Positions 25,702 to 36,513 of a stretch of DNA of 64,000 bases are shown here, one piece after another. The position numbers were made by a program, and so were the translations under genes. The number at the start of each line of letters is the position of its first letter. Position 1 is the stretch's first letter. Origin of the DNA: Halosolutus gelatinilyticus (GTDB lineage: Archaea > Halobacteriota > Halobacteria > Halobacteriales > Natrialbaceae); assembly GCF_023028105.1 (NCBI RefSeq), contig NZ_CP095491.1:2232001-2296000 (forward strand). The letters run 5' to 3'. Below the pieces are notes generated by a model that worked only from the letters and a program-made list of their open reading frames with translations, did no database searches and was not told the DNA's origin.

Positions 25702-25919
25702 TCAGGGCGGCCAGAAGAAAGCGATACTCAGCGTCGTTACGATCGCCAACAACACCTGCAACCGACGAGCGTCACGAGCAACCCCAGCGCGGTCACGTCC
25801 ACGGACACCGGTCCGACGATGAAAAGGACGAGGACGATCGCGATTATTGCGAAAACGACGGCGATCTCGGGGGTCAGCGTCGTCTCCGCCTGAAGGAGCA
25901 CTGTCGGGCCGGGTAGCAC
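25702..25919 (-). pseudogene. Internally deleted SLC13-type permease remnant
   Basis: From GTG 25919, the frame begins with an SLC13-like N-terminal helix (TPEIAVVFAIIAIVLVLFIV then VDVTALGLLVTLV). It then stops within a few codons (GCRCCWRS). In the next frame the last codons read LQVLLAIVTTLSIAFFWPP and stop at 25702, resembling the C-terminal end of the same family. A whole permease has about 600 residues; here two ends of about 45 and 19 residues are joined out of frame. Likely a large internal deletion, with no function expected. Confidence 0.6.
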
Positions 25920-26098
25920 GTCTCCGGCTTCTCAGCAGGGGTGTAAAAATCGATCGACGGAGCGTCGACGGTAGCTCTCGGATCGAAAGGCCGATCCGGA
26001 TCGGCGCTCGGGTTCGTCCCATCCCTGAACGACCGTTCGTCAACGGGACCCAACCGCTAATCAAAAGGTATGTCTCGGCGCAAGAATGTACCGGTAAC

Positions 26099-26329
26099 AT
26101 GGTTGACGAAACCGCACAGTCTGGTTCGATCGGGCTGGTACAAATCGTCCTCGCGCTCGTCGTCGTGGCGATCCTCGCGTACGCCGTGCTCGCAACGAAC
26201 ATATTGCTCGGATTCCTCGCCGCGTCGATCATCGTATTCAACTACTACGCCATCAAGTGGGTCATCGAATTCCTTCGCCTCTTCCGTCGGTTGGTCGTCG
26301 CGCTCGAGCGAATCGCGGAGAACTCCTGA
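26099..26329 (+). CDS. Small membrane protein, unknown function
   Basis: A 76-aa protein starting MVDETAQSG. It has two adjacent hydrophobic segments (residues about 10-32 and 34-54) and a basic amphipathic C-terminus (LRLFRRLVVALERI). No family recognised. It ends seven bases before the convergent stop of the tRNA methylthiotransferase gene. Confidence 0.72.
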   Translation: MVDETAQSGSIGLVQIVLALVVVAILAYAVLATNILLGFLAASIIVFNYYAIKWVIEFLRLFRRLVVALERIAENS

Positions 26330-26336
26330 ACCGGTC

Positions 26337-27590
26337 TCAGATCGGCTTCCCGAACGCGTACATCGTCTCGTGGGCCGTCACTTCGAGGTCGACGAAGTCG
26401 CCGGGTTCGAGTCCGTGGTCGCTCGCGTTTTGGACGATGAGCTGCCGGTAGGCCGAGTCGCGACACTTCACGGAGTCGGCCGTTCCCTCCTCGACCACGA
26501 GCACGTCCTCGCGACGCTCGCCGACCATCTCCGCGTAGGCCTCGCCGACGATTTCGCGCTTGAGTTCGCTCATCTCCTTCGATCGCTCCTTCTTGATCGT
26601 TCCGCCGAGGCCCTTCAACGTCGCGGCGTCGGTCCCCGGCCGCTTCGAGAAGCGGGTGACGTTGACCTTCTCCGGGCGCGTCTCCCGCAGGAGGGCCATC
26701 GACTGCTCGTGGTCGCGATCGGTCTCGGTGGGGAAGCCGACGATGAAGTCCGTCGACAGCGTCCAGTAGTCGAGGCGATCGTCGAAGGTCTCGACGACCT
26801 CGAGATACTCCCCGACCTGGTGTTGCCGGCGCATGTCGCCGAGGACGTCGTTCGAGCCGGACTGGACGGGCGCGTGCAGGAAATCGTAGAGTTCCTCGTT
26901 CGCGGCGAAGACGCCGGCGAGTTCCTCGCGGATGCCGTGGACGCCCTTCGGGTTGGCCATGCCCACGCGCACGCGAAAGTCGCCCTCGATGTCGCAGATC
27001 CGATCGAGCAGTTCGTGCAGCCTCCGCTCGCCGGTGTCCCAGCCGTAAACGCCGGTGTCCTGGCCGGTGATGCGAAGCTCCTTCGCGCCGGCGTGGATCA
27101 GCGCCTCGGCCTTGCGGACGTTCTCCTCGATCGGCGGCGAGTCGATTTTGCCGGTCGCGTGCTTCGTGATGCAGTACGAGCAGTCGGACATGCAACCCCG
27201 TGCGATCGGCAGGATGCCGACGACGCCGTCCAGCACGGGTTCGGCGTCGGGCGTGGTGGTCGGGCACTCGCCGTTGGTGACCGCCTCCGGGACCTCGTCC
27301 CAGTGGAGCACCTGGCCGTCGACGTCGGCCTTCGCGAACTCCTCGCCCTGGGCGAGGGCCATACAACCCGTGATGAACAGGTCCGCGGTCTCCTCGGCCA
27401 GTTCCTCGGCCCGCCGCAGCATGTTCCGCTCGGTCTTCTCGACGACGGTGCAGGTGTTGAGGATGGCGACGTCGGCCTCGTCCGGCCCGTCGACCCGGTA
27501 GTGGCCGGCGTCGCGGAGCCGCCGCTCGATCTCGCGGCTCTCCCCGCGGTTCGACGTACAGCCGTACGTCTCGATGTGGTACCGGGCCAT
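26337..27590 (-). CDS. tRNA t6A37 methylthiotransferase (MtaB/CDKAL1-like)
   Basis: A 417-aa radical SAM enzyme that adds a methylthio group to N6-threonylcarbamoyladenosine 37. The N-terminal UPF0004 domain has cluster Cys in YGCTSN, NTCTVV and TGCMAL. The radical SAM motif is CMSDCSYC (C-x3-C-x2-C), with core RITGQDTGVYGWD and VGFPTETD. The C-terminal TRAM domain ends at FGKPI. ATG 27590 (MARYHIETYGC) is preferred over the extension to 27671. Confidence 0.93.
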   Translation of the reverse strand: MARYHIETYGCTSNRGESREIERRLRDAGHYRVDGPDEADVAILNTCTVVEKTERNMLRRAEELAEETADLFITGCMALAQGEEFAKADVDGQVLHWDEVPEAVTNGECPTTTPDAEPVLDGVVGILPIARGCMSDCSYCITKHATGKIDSPPIEENVRKAEALIHAGAKELRITGQDTGVYGWDTGERRLHELLDRICDIEGDFRVRVGMANPKGVHGIREELAGVFAANEELYDFLHAPVQSGSNDVLGDMRRQHQVGEYLEVVETFDDRLDYWTLSTDFIVGFPTETDRDHEQSMALLRETRPEKVNVTRFSKRPGTDAATLKGLGGTIKKERSKEMSELKREIVGEAYAEMVGERREDVLVVEEGTADSVKCRDSAYRQLIVQNASDHGLEPGDFVDLEVTAHETMYAFGKPI

Positions 27591-27766
27591 TCGTCGTTGC
27601 TCCACCGTCGGGCCCGGGAAGGCAAAAGCCCGACGGATCCGGCCCGCGCGCGGCGTGCAACCGTCGGACACACCGTTCGATCGGTCCGAACGCCGGCGCC
27701 GTTTCGATCGGTCACGGAAAACTTTTGTCTAATAGATATGAACACCAACACGAATTAACGTCTTCC

Positions 27767-28843
27767 ATGACATTTCGGCTGCGGATCTGTGCCGTCCTCG
27801 CGGTGCTCGTCGCGGTGAACGCGCTGTTCGTCTTCGCGCTGCTGTGGGCCTACGGCGTCCTGATGCCGGGGCTCGTCGCCGGGAGCATCGTCTACGCCCG
27901 GAGCGGCGCGATCGGGTTCGACTTCCTGCAGATGCCGGTCTCGTGGCCGGCCTTTCTGCTCGTGGTCGCGGCCTTCCTCGCGGCGCAAACGTACTACGGC
28001 TATCGGCGGGTGCTGTCCGGCACCCGCGGCGGCGACGACGACGCGACGCACGCGGTCGCCCGGATCGTCCGCCGACTGGCGATGACCGCGGACGTGCCCG
28101 AACCGGCCGTTCGCGTCGTCGACGACGAGACGCCGAGTTGCTACACCGTCGGCCGGCTCACCGACGCGACGATCGTCGTCACGACGGGGCTGGTCGACCG
28201 CCTCGACGCCGACGAACTCGAGGCAGTCCTCGCCCACGAGCTCGCCCACGTCGCCAACCGCGACGTGACGCTGATGACGATCGCGACGCTGTTCGTCGAG
28301 ATCGCCGACCGGTCCTACCACGCGGCGCGCCTCGCCCGCCGGGCGCTGACGAACCCCGGCGAGCTATCGACCCGGGGGAGCGTCGCGATCCGGTGGTTCC
28401 TCCCGCTGGTCGCGCTGACGTACGTCTTCGTCGCCCCGATTCTGTGGGCGTTTCCCGCGATCGCCGACTGGGCGACCCGGACGCTTTCGCACGCCCGGGA
28501 GTTCGCCGCCGACGCGGCCGCCGCGCGGATGACCGGGAATCCCCTCGCGCTGGCGACCGCGCTGCTGACGCTCGACGAGACGACGGCGCCCCCGGAAGAC
28601 GACCTCCGCGCGGCCAGAACCCGCGCGCTGTGCGTCGTGCCGGCGGTCCCCGTCACCGGCGACGAGACGACCTCGGTCCCCGATCTCGATCGGTCGGCGG
28701 GCGCCCCGCGACGCCGCGAGCGCGTCTCGTCGTGGCTCGCCGGCACGCCGTCGACGGTCGGCGACTCCGAGACGCATCCGCCGCTCCAGTCCCGCGTTCG
28801 ACGACTTCAGCGACTGGCAGCCGAACTGGAGGGGGTATCGTGA
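27767..28843 (+). CDS. M48 family zinc metalloprotease (HtpX-like)
   Basis: A 358-aa membrane protease. Two N-terminal hydrophobic segments (about 8-45) and another near residues 60-76 precede the zinc motif HELAH (about 157-161), with the third ligand in HAREFAADAA. Two more hydrophobic segments near residues 195-240 flank the site. It is the first gene of a cluster and overlaps the DUF4129 gene by 4 bases (GTGA), so the two are translationally coupled. HtpX-type proteases degrade misfolded membrane proteins; here it may process a product of this cluster. Confidence 0.9.
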   Translation: MTFRLRICAVLAVLVAVNALFVFALLWAYGVLMPGLVAGSIVYARSGAIGFDFLQMPVSWPAFLLVVAAFLAAQTYYGYRRVLSGTRGGDDDATHAVARIVRRLAMTADVPEPAVRVVDDETPSCYTVGRLTDATIVVTTGLVDRLDADELEAVLAHELAHVANRDVTLMTIATLFVEIADRSYHAARLARRALTNPGELSTRGSVAIRWFLPLVALTYVFVAPILWAFPAIADWATRTLSHAREFAADAAAARMTGNPLALATALLTLDETTAPPEDDLRAARTRALCVVPAVPVTGDETTSVPDLDRSAGAPRRRERVSSWLAGTPSTVGDSETHPPLQSRVRRLQRLAAELEGVS

Positions 28844-30519
28844 CCGACGCCCGCCGACTCCTGTTCGTCCTCGGGTGCGTGGTGTGTCTCCTCACCGTCG
28901 CTACCTCGCTCCCCGCGGCCGATCCTCGGCTCGACCCGCCCGGCGCCGCTGGCGGGGAGCCGATCGCCGGCGAGTGGGACGCGATCGATTCGACGCCGGA
29001 TTTCAGTACGGACGCGAACGGTTCGGACCAGCCGAACGACGATGAGAACGCCGACAACGACGGGAACGACAGGAACGACGACAACGATCCGGCCTCCCCC
29101 GACATCGTGATCGACGGCGCGATCGAGCCCGGAAACGAGGTGACGATCGACCTCAGGGACATCAACGCGTTCAGCCGGCGGTCGATCGAAGTGAACGGCG
29201 AGGAAGTCACCGAAGCGGATCACTTCGGCAGGGCCGACGTCGTCGTTCCGTACGCGGAGGAGATGCACGTCGCGGTTCCCGAGGACAACCTCTCGCGCAC
29301 GGTCGACGTCGAGACGGCGGCGACGATCACGTCGACCGACGGGGCGGTTCCGGCCCGGGAGTACGCCGTCTCGGTCGCGGTCGGATCGACGCCGGTCGCC
29401 AACGCGACGGTATCGGTCGACGGCGAGGACGCCGCGATCACCGACGAGAACGGGGAGGCGACCGTGGTGCTCCCCGAGACGGCCGGACCGGTCGACCTGC
29501 GGGTCGATCGCGGTCCCGTCGAGGGCGAACGGACCGTCGAGGTGGCCGAGCCGACGGTGCGGTTCGCCTCGCCGCTGCTGTTTCCCGGCGGGCCGGCGCC
29601 CGTTCAAGTGACGGCCGACGGCGCGGGCGTCGACGACGCGACGGTGTCGCTCGGGGACGGGGAGACGCACACGACCGGCTCGGACGGGACGGTGCGGGTG
29701 TGGTTGCCGGTGGAGGACGAGGTGACGGTGACCGCCGACGTCGGCGCCGAAACGGCGACCGCCACCGTCGGGAACCTCTACCGTCGGCTTGCGGTCCTGG
29801 CCGTGCTCATCCCGGGGTTCGCCATCGGCGGAACGGTGACGTACCTGCGGTTCGTCGCGACTCGCGACCGGCATCGGGGGTCCGGACTCGCGGCCGTCTT
29901 CGTCGCGCTCGCGGACGTCTTCGCGGGGCTCTCCGACGCGTTCGCGGCGCTCGCCGGGTTGCTCCGCGGACGGCGCCGATCGATGTCGATCCCCGAACTC
30001 TCCCTCCCGCGCCTGCGATTCGGGTGGACGTTCCCGTCGATCGGGGCCTCGCTCTCGTCGGCCGGCGGCGCGCTGGGGACGCTGCCGTCGTTCGGATCGC
30101 TCTTCGGTTCGCCGGGGCGAGGCGGCGGCTCGTCGAAGCGCGGCGGCTTCTCGCTGCGGAGCGCGCTGTTCGGCTCCGATACCGACGACGACGATCGGAC
30201 CGAGTCCGGAAACGCCCGCCCGACGCTCGCGGCCGAACCGCTCGGTCCCCGCGGGCCGCGCGCCGAGATCCGTGAGGCCTGGCACGCCGCGATCGATCGA
30301 CTCGGCGTGAACCGTCGCGAAACGGCGACGCCCGGCGCGATCGCACGCCGGGCGATCGCCACCGGATTCCCGGCCGACGCCGTCACTAAACTCGTCGCGA
30401 TCGTCCGCGATGTCGAGTACGGCGGCCGCGAGCCGTCGCCGGACCGGGTGGCGCGGGCGCGGGAGGCGGCGGCCGACCTGATCGATTCCGCGCCGAACGA
30501 TGAGGAGGACGACCAATGA
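28840..30519 (+). CDS. DUF4129 domain exported/membrane protein
   Basis: A 559-aa protein from GTG 28840. The signal-like N-terminus (LLFVLGCVVCLLTVAT) is followed by a Asp/Asn-rich linker (PNDDENADNDGNDRNDDND), two Ig-like beta repeats with carboxypeptidase-regulatory character (ANATVSVDGED and DDATVSLGDGE), a membrane helix (LAVLAVLIPGFAIGGTVTYL) and a long Ser/Gly-rich linker. The C-terminal DUF4129 domain is EIREAWHAAIDRLGV...ATPGAIARRAI. DUF4129 accompanies transglutaminase-like/MoxR/DUF58 genes. Overlaps both neighbours by 4 bases. Confidence 0.87.
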   Translation: MTDARRLLFVLGCVVCLLTVATSLPAADPRLDPPGAAGGEPIAGEWDAIDSTPDFSTDANGSDQPNDDENADNDGNDRNDDNDPASPDIVIDGAIEPGNEVTIDLRDINAFSRRSIEVNGEEVTEADHFGRADVVVPYAEEMHVAVPEDNLSRTVDVETAATITSTDGAVPAREYAVSVAVGSTPVANATVSVDGEDAAITDENGEATVVLPETAGPVDLRVDRGPVEGERTVEVAEPTVRFASPLLFPGGPAPVQVTADGAGVDDATVSLGDGETHTTGSDGTVRVWLPVEDEVTVTADVGAETATATVGNLYRRLAVLAVLIPGFAIGGTVTYLRFVATRDRHRGSGLAAVFVALADVFAGLSDAFAALAGLLRGRRRSMSIPELSLPRLRFGWTFPSIGASLSSAGGALGTLPSFGSLFGSPGRGGGSSKRGGFSLRSALFGSDTDDDDRTESGNARPTLAAEPLGPRGPRAEIREAWHAAIDRLGVNRRETATPGAIARRAIATGFPADAVTKLVAIVRDVEYGGREPSPDRVARAREAAADLIDSAPNDEEDDQ

Positions 30520-31301
30520 GCCGGAGAAGACGGTCGCCCGGTGGATCGGGACCGCTCGATCGACTTCTGGCGATCGACCCGAACCAGGCCGCGACCGCGG
30601 TCGTCGGCTGCGGGGCCGCCCTGGCGATCGGGGCGCTCCTGTTCGGCGGATTCGTTCCGACTGCCCAGGTGCTCGTCGGCGTGTTGTACCCGCTCGCGGT
30701 GCTGTTCCCGGTCTTCGGGGTCGCGATCGCCGTCTACGCGCTCCGGTGGCTCTGGTTCGCCGACCGCTCGGGCGAGCGCCCGTTGGTCGAGGGCGAACCG
30801 CCCGAAACGGCCGACACCCGAACGACCCGGCGGGTCGGTCGCGACCTAGACTGGAAACTCGACGCCGCCGCCGGCGGTTGGTACCGCTGTCAAGGGACCG
30901 GTTCGGCGGCGGCTGTTCGCGACGTTCTCGTCGACGCGGCGGCCACTGCGCTCACCCGGACCCGCGGCCTCGACACCGAAGCGGCCGGTGCCGCCCTCCG
31001 ATCGGGAACCTGGACGGACGACCCGGTCGCCGCCGCGTTCCTCGCGACCGACCGGCGACAGCCGCTCGGGGAACGGTTGCGCGGGGCGATCGACCCGGGG
31101 GCCGCCTACCAGCGCCGCGTTCGTCGCACGATCGGCGCCATCGAGGCGATCGACTCTCCCGCCGCGATCGAGGCGTTCGACGACGGGTCGGCGGGAGCCG
31201 AACCGGACGGTGCGAGCCCGCGAGGCGAGCCGGATGACTCGATTCCGCGGGCCGAGGCGGACGCGGCGGAGGCACGGACCGCGCCGGAGGTGATTCGATG
31301 A
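30516..31301 (+). CDS. DUF7269-like membrane protein
   Basis: A 261-aa protein. It has two hydrophobic segments (residues about 27-46 and 52-74), then a cytoplasmic domain with DWKLDAAAGGWYRCQGTGSA and DDPVAAAFLATDRRQPL, and a disordered acidic tail. Haloarchaeal DUF7269 genes occupy the same place between DUF4129 and DUF58. It is coupled by ATGA overlaps on both sides and probably forms a membrane complex with them; this rests on context. Confidence 0.82.
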   Translation: MSRRRRSPGGSGPLDRLLAIDPNQAATAVVGCGAALAIGALLFGGFVPTAQVLVGVLYPLAVLFPVFGVAIAVYALRWLWFADRSGERPLVEGEPPETADTRTTRRVGRDLDWKLDAAAGGWYRCQGTGSAAAVRDVLVDAAATALTRTRGLDTEAAGAALRSGTWTDDPVAAAFLATDRRQPLGERLRGAIDPGAAYQRRVRRTIGAIEAIDSPAAIEAFDDGSAGAEPDGASPRGEPDDSIPRAEADAAEARTAPEVIR

Positions 31302-32659
31302 GCGATCCGAACGACGGACGTCCGAGCGCCGATCGCGAGATCGATCGCGTCGATCGCGGCGGGTGGGCCGTCGTCGCGGCGCTTTCGATTGCCGGTGCCG
31401 GGATCGCCGTCGGCAGCCAGCTGCTCGTCGTCGCCGCCACGCTACCCCTGTGGTACGTCGCCGCGGCGGTCCTGGGAAGCCGTCAGGAGGCGATGATTCG
31501 AGTCGAGCGGCGGGTCGCGATCGATGGCGAGTCGGAGTCGAGCCCGACAGACGCCGACGATCGCTCCGAGTCGATCGTCTCTGGCGATCCGGGCGACACC
31601 GTGACGGTTCGGACCGCCGTCCGGAACATCGGCTCGGAGCCGATCGTCGATCTTCGCGTCGTCGACGGGGTTCCCGAGTCGCTGCCGGTCGTGGCCGGAA
31701 CGCCGCGGACCTGCGTCGCGCTCGATCCGCTGGAGACGGCGATGATCGAGTACGAACTGCGCCTCCGGCGCGGCGAGCACCGGTTCGGCGACGCGACGAT
31801 CCGAATCCGCGATCTGACGGGAACGGTGGTCGAGACCCGGACGGCGAGCGCGACCGGCGAGGAGACGATCCGCTGTTCACCGACCGTCGATACGGTGCCG
31901 CTCGGCGGCGGCACGAACTATTACGCGGGCGAGGTGCCGACCGACGAGGGCGGCAGCGGCGTCGAGTTCTACTCCGTCCGGGACTACGAGCCCGGCGACC
32001 CGGTCGGGGCGATCGACTGGCGCCGGTACGCCGGCACCCGCGAGCTGGCGACCGTCGAGTACCGCGCCGAGCGGGCAACCCGGATCGTCTGCGTCGTCGA
32101 CGCTCGCGGCAGCCAGTTCGTCGGGACGACGGCGGCCCATCCGCCGGCCGTCGATCTGTCGGCCGACGCCGCCAGACGGACGGTCGAGACGCTGCTGTCG
32201 ACGGGCCACCCGTCCGGCGTCGTCGCCGTCCACGATCGGCGGCTGGCGATCGTTCCGCCCGGAACCGACCCCGAGACGCGGCGACGCGCGACGGAGCTGC
32301 TATCGGCGACGCGACGGGGAACCCTCGAGGGGACGGCCGTCCGGACGCTGCGGGGCGATCCCGGCGAGGAGCTCGCCGGGACGCTCCCCGGGGAGGCGCA
32401 GGTGTACCTCTTCTCGTCGTTCGTCGACGACCACCCGCTCGACTTGGTCGAGCGACTCCGGGCGCACGGCTACGCGGTTCGCGTGGTCGCGCCCGATATC
32501 ACCGCCGGCGACGACACCGCGACGCGACTGCAGGCGCTCGATCGCCGAACCCGACTCGCGCGGGCTCGCGCGACCGGCGCCCGGGTCGTCGACTGGGACC
32601 TCGAGCGCCCGCTCGGGCTGGTGTTGCGCGACGCCATCGGGGAGGTGAAGACGCGATGA
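31298..32659 (+). CDS. DUF58 domain protein (VWA-like, MoxR partner)
   Basis: A 453-aa protein. After one or two hydrophobic segments (residues about 23-58) comes a beta-rich segment (TVTVRTAVRNIGSEPIVDL) and the DUF58 signature EFYSVRDYEPGDPVGAIDWR. A VWA-like domain follows with RIVCVVDARGS. Such proteins are partners of MoxR ATPases, which remodel them. It is coupled to both neighbours by 4-base overlaps. Confidence 0.92.
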   Translation: MSDPNDGRPSADREIDRVDRGGWAVVAALSIAGAGIAVGSQLLVVAATLPLWYVAAAVLGSRQEAMIRVERRVAIDGESESSPTDADDRSESIVSGDPGDTVTVRTAVRNIGSEPIVDLRVVDGVPESLPVVAGTPRTCVALDPLETAMIEYELRLRRGEHRFGDATIRIRDLTGTVVETRTASATGEETIRCSPTVDTVPLGGGTNYYAGEVPTDEGGSGVEFYSVRDYEPGDPVGAIDWRRYAGTRELATVEYRAERATRIVCVVDARGSQFVGTTAAHPPAVDLSADAARRTVETLLSTGHPSGVVAVHDRRLAIVPPGTDPETRRRATELLSATRRGTLEGTAVRTLRGDPGEELAGTLPGEAQVYLFSSFVDDHPLDLVERLRAHGYAVRVVAPDITAGDDTATRLQALDRRTRLARARATGARVVDWDLERPLGLVLRDAIGEVKTR

Positions 32660-34023
32660 CCGCCGTCGACGATCGGGCCCCGGCGACGACGGCGCGGGCG
32701 ATCGCGGTCGCGGCCGCCGTCGGCGCGCTCGCCCTGGCCAGTTCGCACCCGATGGCCGCCGCCGGCGGTCTCCTCGGCGTCGCGATCGCCGCGGTATCGC
32801 GCGGGTTCGGCGGTAGCTACCGCCGCGTGACGCTCGTCTCGGCGTTCCTTCCCGCGCTCGCGCTCGGCTCGATCGCCGTGGTGGTCGGTGCGAGCGGTCC
32901 GGTCGGCGTCGTCCTGACGATCGCGATCGCGATCGCGGGCGCCGCCGCCGTCGTCGTCGTCGCCGGTCGGCCGTCGTCATCCGCGCTCGAGCGTGCGGGC
33001 GCGGGCGCAACCGCTACCGGCGTTGCGACCGCCGTCGCCGCGATCCTCTGTTTCGGCGTCTACGCGGCCGGCGACCCCCGATCGGCGCTCGCGACGGTGC
33101 TGTGGCTCACCGGCGACGGCGTCTCCGGACTGCTCGGCTGGTGTCTCGTCGCCGGGGTCGCGGCGGTGCTCGGCGCGTTCGCCGTCCCGCCGGCCGCGCT
33201 CTCGACGCCGGCGGAACTCGAGTCGTACGCGAGGCGGCGAACGGCGATCGCGTGGGCGATCGGGATCGGAACCGCGAGCGCGGTCGGATTCGTGGCCGCG
33301 GCGACGGTTCTCACCTGGCTCGTCGCCTCGCTCGACCCGGTCCTCGCCGCGCTCGCCGACAGCGGCGCGGTTCGCGGAATCCTCGCGTCCGCAGCCGGCG
33401 CGAGTCTCGCGATCGCCGTCGTCGGGACGGCCATCCAAAAATCGTGGTCCCGAGCGACCCGTCGGAACAGCGTCGCCGTCCCCGTCGTCGTCGGCGGCGT
33501 CTGCGGCGTGTTGCTCGTCGTTCCCGTCGCGGTCGTCGCCACCGGCGGCCGGTACGACGTCGCGGCCGGGCTCCTCACCGCGGCGACGATCGTCCTGGGC
33601 GGCGGCTACACGGCGGCGGCGATCGCGCTCGGAGCGATGAACTGGGACTGGCGGCCCGCGCCGACGTCCGCGATCGCCGCCGCGCTCGTCGCCGGCGGGC
33701 TCGTTCTCGCGGGGACCGCCGACGCCGCTCCGGGGCTGGAGACGATTCGCACCGCGCTGGTTTCGTTCGTCGCGATCGCGGCCGGGCTCTTCGCGTACGA
33801 CGTCGGTCGGTACGGGCGGACGCTCGGGCGCGAGATCGGTCGCGACGGCTCGTCACGTCGCCCGCAACTCATCCGGATCGGCTGGAGCGGCGGCGTCGCG
33901 GCGATCGGCGTTCCCGTCGCGACGGTCGGCGCGCTCGGGGCGGCGGTGCTCGCCCCGGCTCTGTCCATTCCCGCGACGGCGGGCGCGCTCGGCGGTCTCG
34001 CCGCGCTCGTGGCCGGGGGCTGG

Positions 34024-34038
<15 letters not shown>
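32656..34038 (+). CDS. DUF7519-like polytopic membrane protein
   Basis: A 460-aa protein made almost entirely of Ala/Val/Gly-rich hydrophobic segments, about 12-13 of them, with short charged loops (YARRRTAIAW, QKSWSRATRRNS). It is the last gene of the coupled cluster (ATGA overlap with DUF58) and matches haloarchaeal DUF7519. Its last 15 bases overlap the convergent moxR gene. No transport motif is visible. Confidence 0.82.
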
Positions 34039-34992
<954 letters not shown>

Positions 34993-35378
34993 GGTACGTA
35001 GCTCGTCTCCGGGAACTTATATTTCTCGTGGACCGAGACGTCGCGGCCGATCAGTACTTGCCCCGCTCGTCGGAGGGAGTTTCTCGATCGTCTCCTGAAA
35101 CTCGATGATCGTCTAGACTGGCTCGGACTGACCGGCGGCGAGCAAGGTCAGTTCCTGCGAGATACCGACGCGCTCCCGGACCGATTGGCTCCGTGACTCG
35201 CCGTCGACCATCGATCGATGACCGACATCCCCCATCGGTAAATAAGCGTCATTGGCCAGGGGGCTGTCCGATTCCGATGGCGATCAGTAGAGGAAGAAGG
35301 TAGGGCGCGTATGCTCGCCATTGAGAGTGCTAAGAACACCGTCAATACGCCTGCTTCGGACCTCGATCGAACTCGCTC
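34993..35378. other. Intergenic region, 386 bp
   Basis: It holds the moxR promoter at its left end. The + strand around 35078-35195 has a coding-like run (FLDRLLKLDDRLDWLGLT then LRDTDALPDRLAP, stop) with no start codon or family match, possibly a remnant. The right part before the AI-2E permease stop shows nothing recognisable. Confidence 0.45.
35016..35024 (-). promoter_or_regulatory. TATA box of moxR
   Basis: The minus strand reads AAATATAAG, about 27 bases upstream of ATG 34992, which fits a leaderless moxR transcript. Confidence 0.6.
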
Positions 35379-36398
35379 TCAAATCGTCCCCGACTCGCCC
35401 TCCAGTTGGTTGTACTGTTCGTCGACGACGCTGACGATGGCGATGAATGCGCCGATGATGACCGGGCCGAAGAACAGTCCCATGACGCCGTAGGCGTAGA
35501 TCCCGCCGAGGACGCCGAGGATGATGACTGCGGGGTTGATCTGGGCGTATCGATCGACGACGATCGGGCGCAGGTAGTCGTCGGAGACGCCGACGACGAC
35601 GGCGCTGTAGACGGCCAGAGCGATCGCGGCGACCGGTCTGTTGATCAGGAAGAGGTAGATGACGGCCGGAATCCACACGATCGGCGCGCCGATCAGTGGG
35701 ATCAGCGCGAGGATCACCATGACGAACGTCCAGAACGCCGCGTTCGGGACGCCGGCGGCGAACAGGCCGAGCCCCGCGATGACGCCCTGGATGATCGCGA
35801 TCAGGACGTGGCCGGCCAGCACCGCCCACATCACCTCCGCGAGCTCGCCGTAGAGGTCGTCCTGTACGTCCGCCGGCAGCGGCGTCACGTCCCTGAGCCA
35901 GGCCATGAGGTTGGCGCCGTCTTTCAGCAGGTAGTAGAGCAGAAAGAGCATGAGTCCGAATCCCACGAGCGCGTGCGTGAGCGTGCTGAACCACGCGGTC
36001 GTCTGTTCGAGGACGATCGAGCCGATCTGTTCGGCCGACCCGGACAGTTGCTCGGTGATGTTGACCTGCGTTCCCGTCTCCTCGGCGATCTGCTCCTCTA
36101 TCGCCGCGATTTGGAGCATCTCGGGGTCGAGTTGCTGGAGCATCGCGGCGACGTCCTCGGCGATCGCCACCGCGACGACGACGAACGGGACGATGAAGCC
36201 GACGACGGCGAGGACGACGAGCGCGAACGCGGCGATCGTCGGCGAGGCGCGATCCTCGAGCCGCCGCTGGAGCGGAAACAGGATGAACGCCAGCAGGATC
36301 GCCGCGAGCACGTACTGAAAGAACGGCCGCACCAGCTGAAGCGAGAGGTACGCAAAGACCACGACGAGGACGAGGAGATACCCCTTGCTGAGGTTCAC
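35379..36398 (-). CDS. AI-2E family transporter (TqsA/PerM-like permease)
   Basis: A 339-aa polytopic permease. It has N-terminal helices (LLVLVVVFAYLSLQLV), a central extracytoplasmic region (TQVNITEQLSGSAEQIGS), LFLLYYLLKDG, and the C-terminal part AVIILGVLGGIYAYGVMGLFFGPVI typical of the family. GTG 36398 is chosen because TTTTAT about 32 bases upstream fits a leaderless start; ATG 36476 in the same frame would add 26 hydrophilic residues. Family members are linked to export of small molecules or Na+/H+ exchange; the substrate is unknown. Confidence 0.88.
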   Translation of the reverse strand: MNLSKGYLLVLVVVFAYLSLQLVRPFFQYVLAAILLAFILFPLQRRLEDRASPTIAAFALVVLAVVGFIVPFVVVAVAIAEDVAAMLQQLDPEMLQIAAIEEQIAEETGTQVNITEQLSGSAEQIGSIVLEQTTAWFSTLTHALVGFGLMLFLLYYLLKDGANLMAWLRDVTPLPADVQDDLYGELAEVMWAVLAGHVLIAIIQGVIAGLGLFAAGVPNAAFWTFVMVILALIPLIGAPIVWIPAVIYLFLINRPVAAIALAVYSAVVVGVSDDYLRPIVVDRYAQINPAVIILGVLGGIYAYGVMGLFFGPVIIGAFIAIVSVVDEQYNQLEGESGTI

Positions 36399-36427
36399 GG
36401 ATACACTATCGACGGTCCGGCGAATAA

Positions 36428-36433
36428 AACCAG
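36428..36433 (-). promoter_or_regulatory. TATA-like box of the AI-2E permease gene
   Basis: TTTTAT on the minus strand about 32 bases upstream of GTG 36398; it decides the short start. It lies inside the upstream extension of the longer frame. Confidence 0.45.
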
Positions 36434-36513
36434 GCCCGACGTATCTCCAGTCAAGACTGTCGTCGAGAGCCGTCACACGGCTTCAAGAGCGTGCCTGGCG
36501 AACTGTAACTCGA

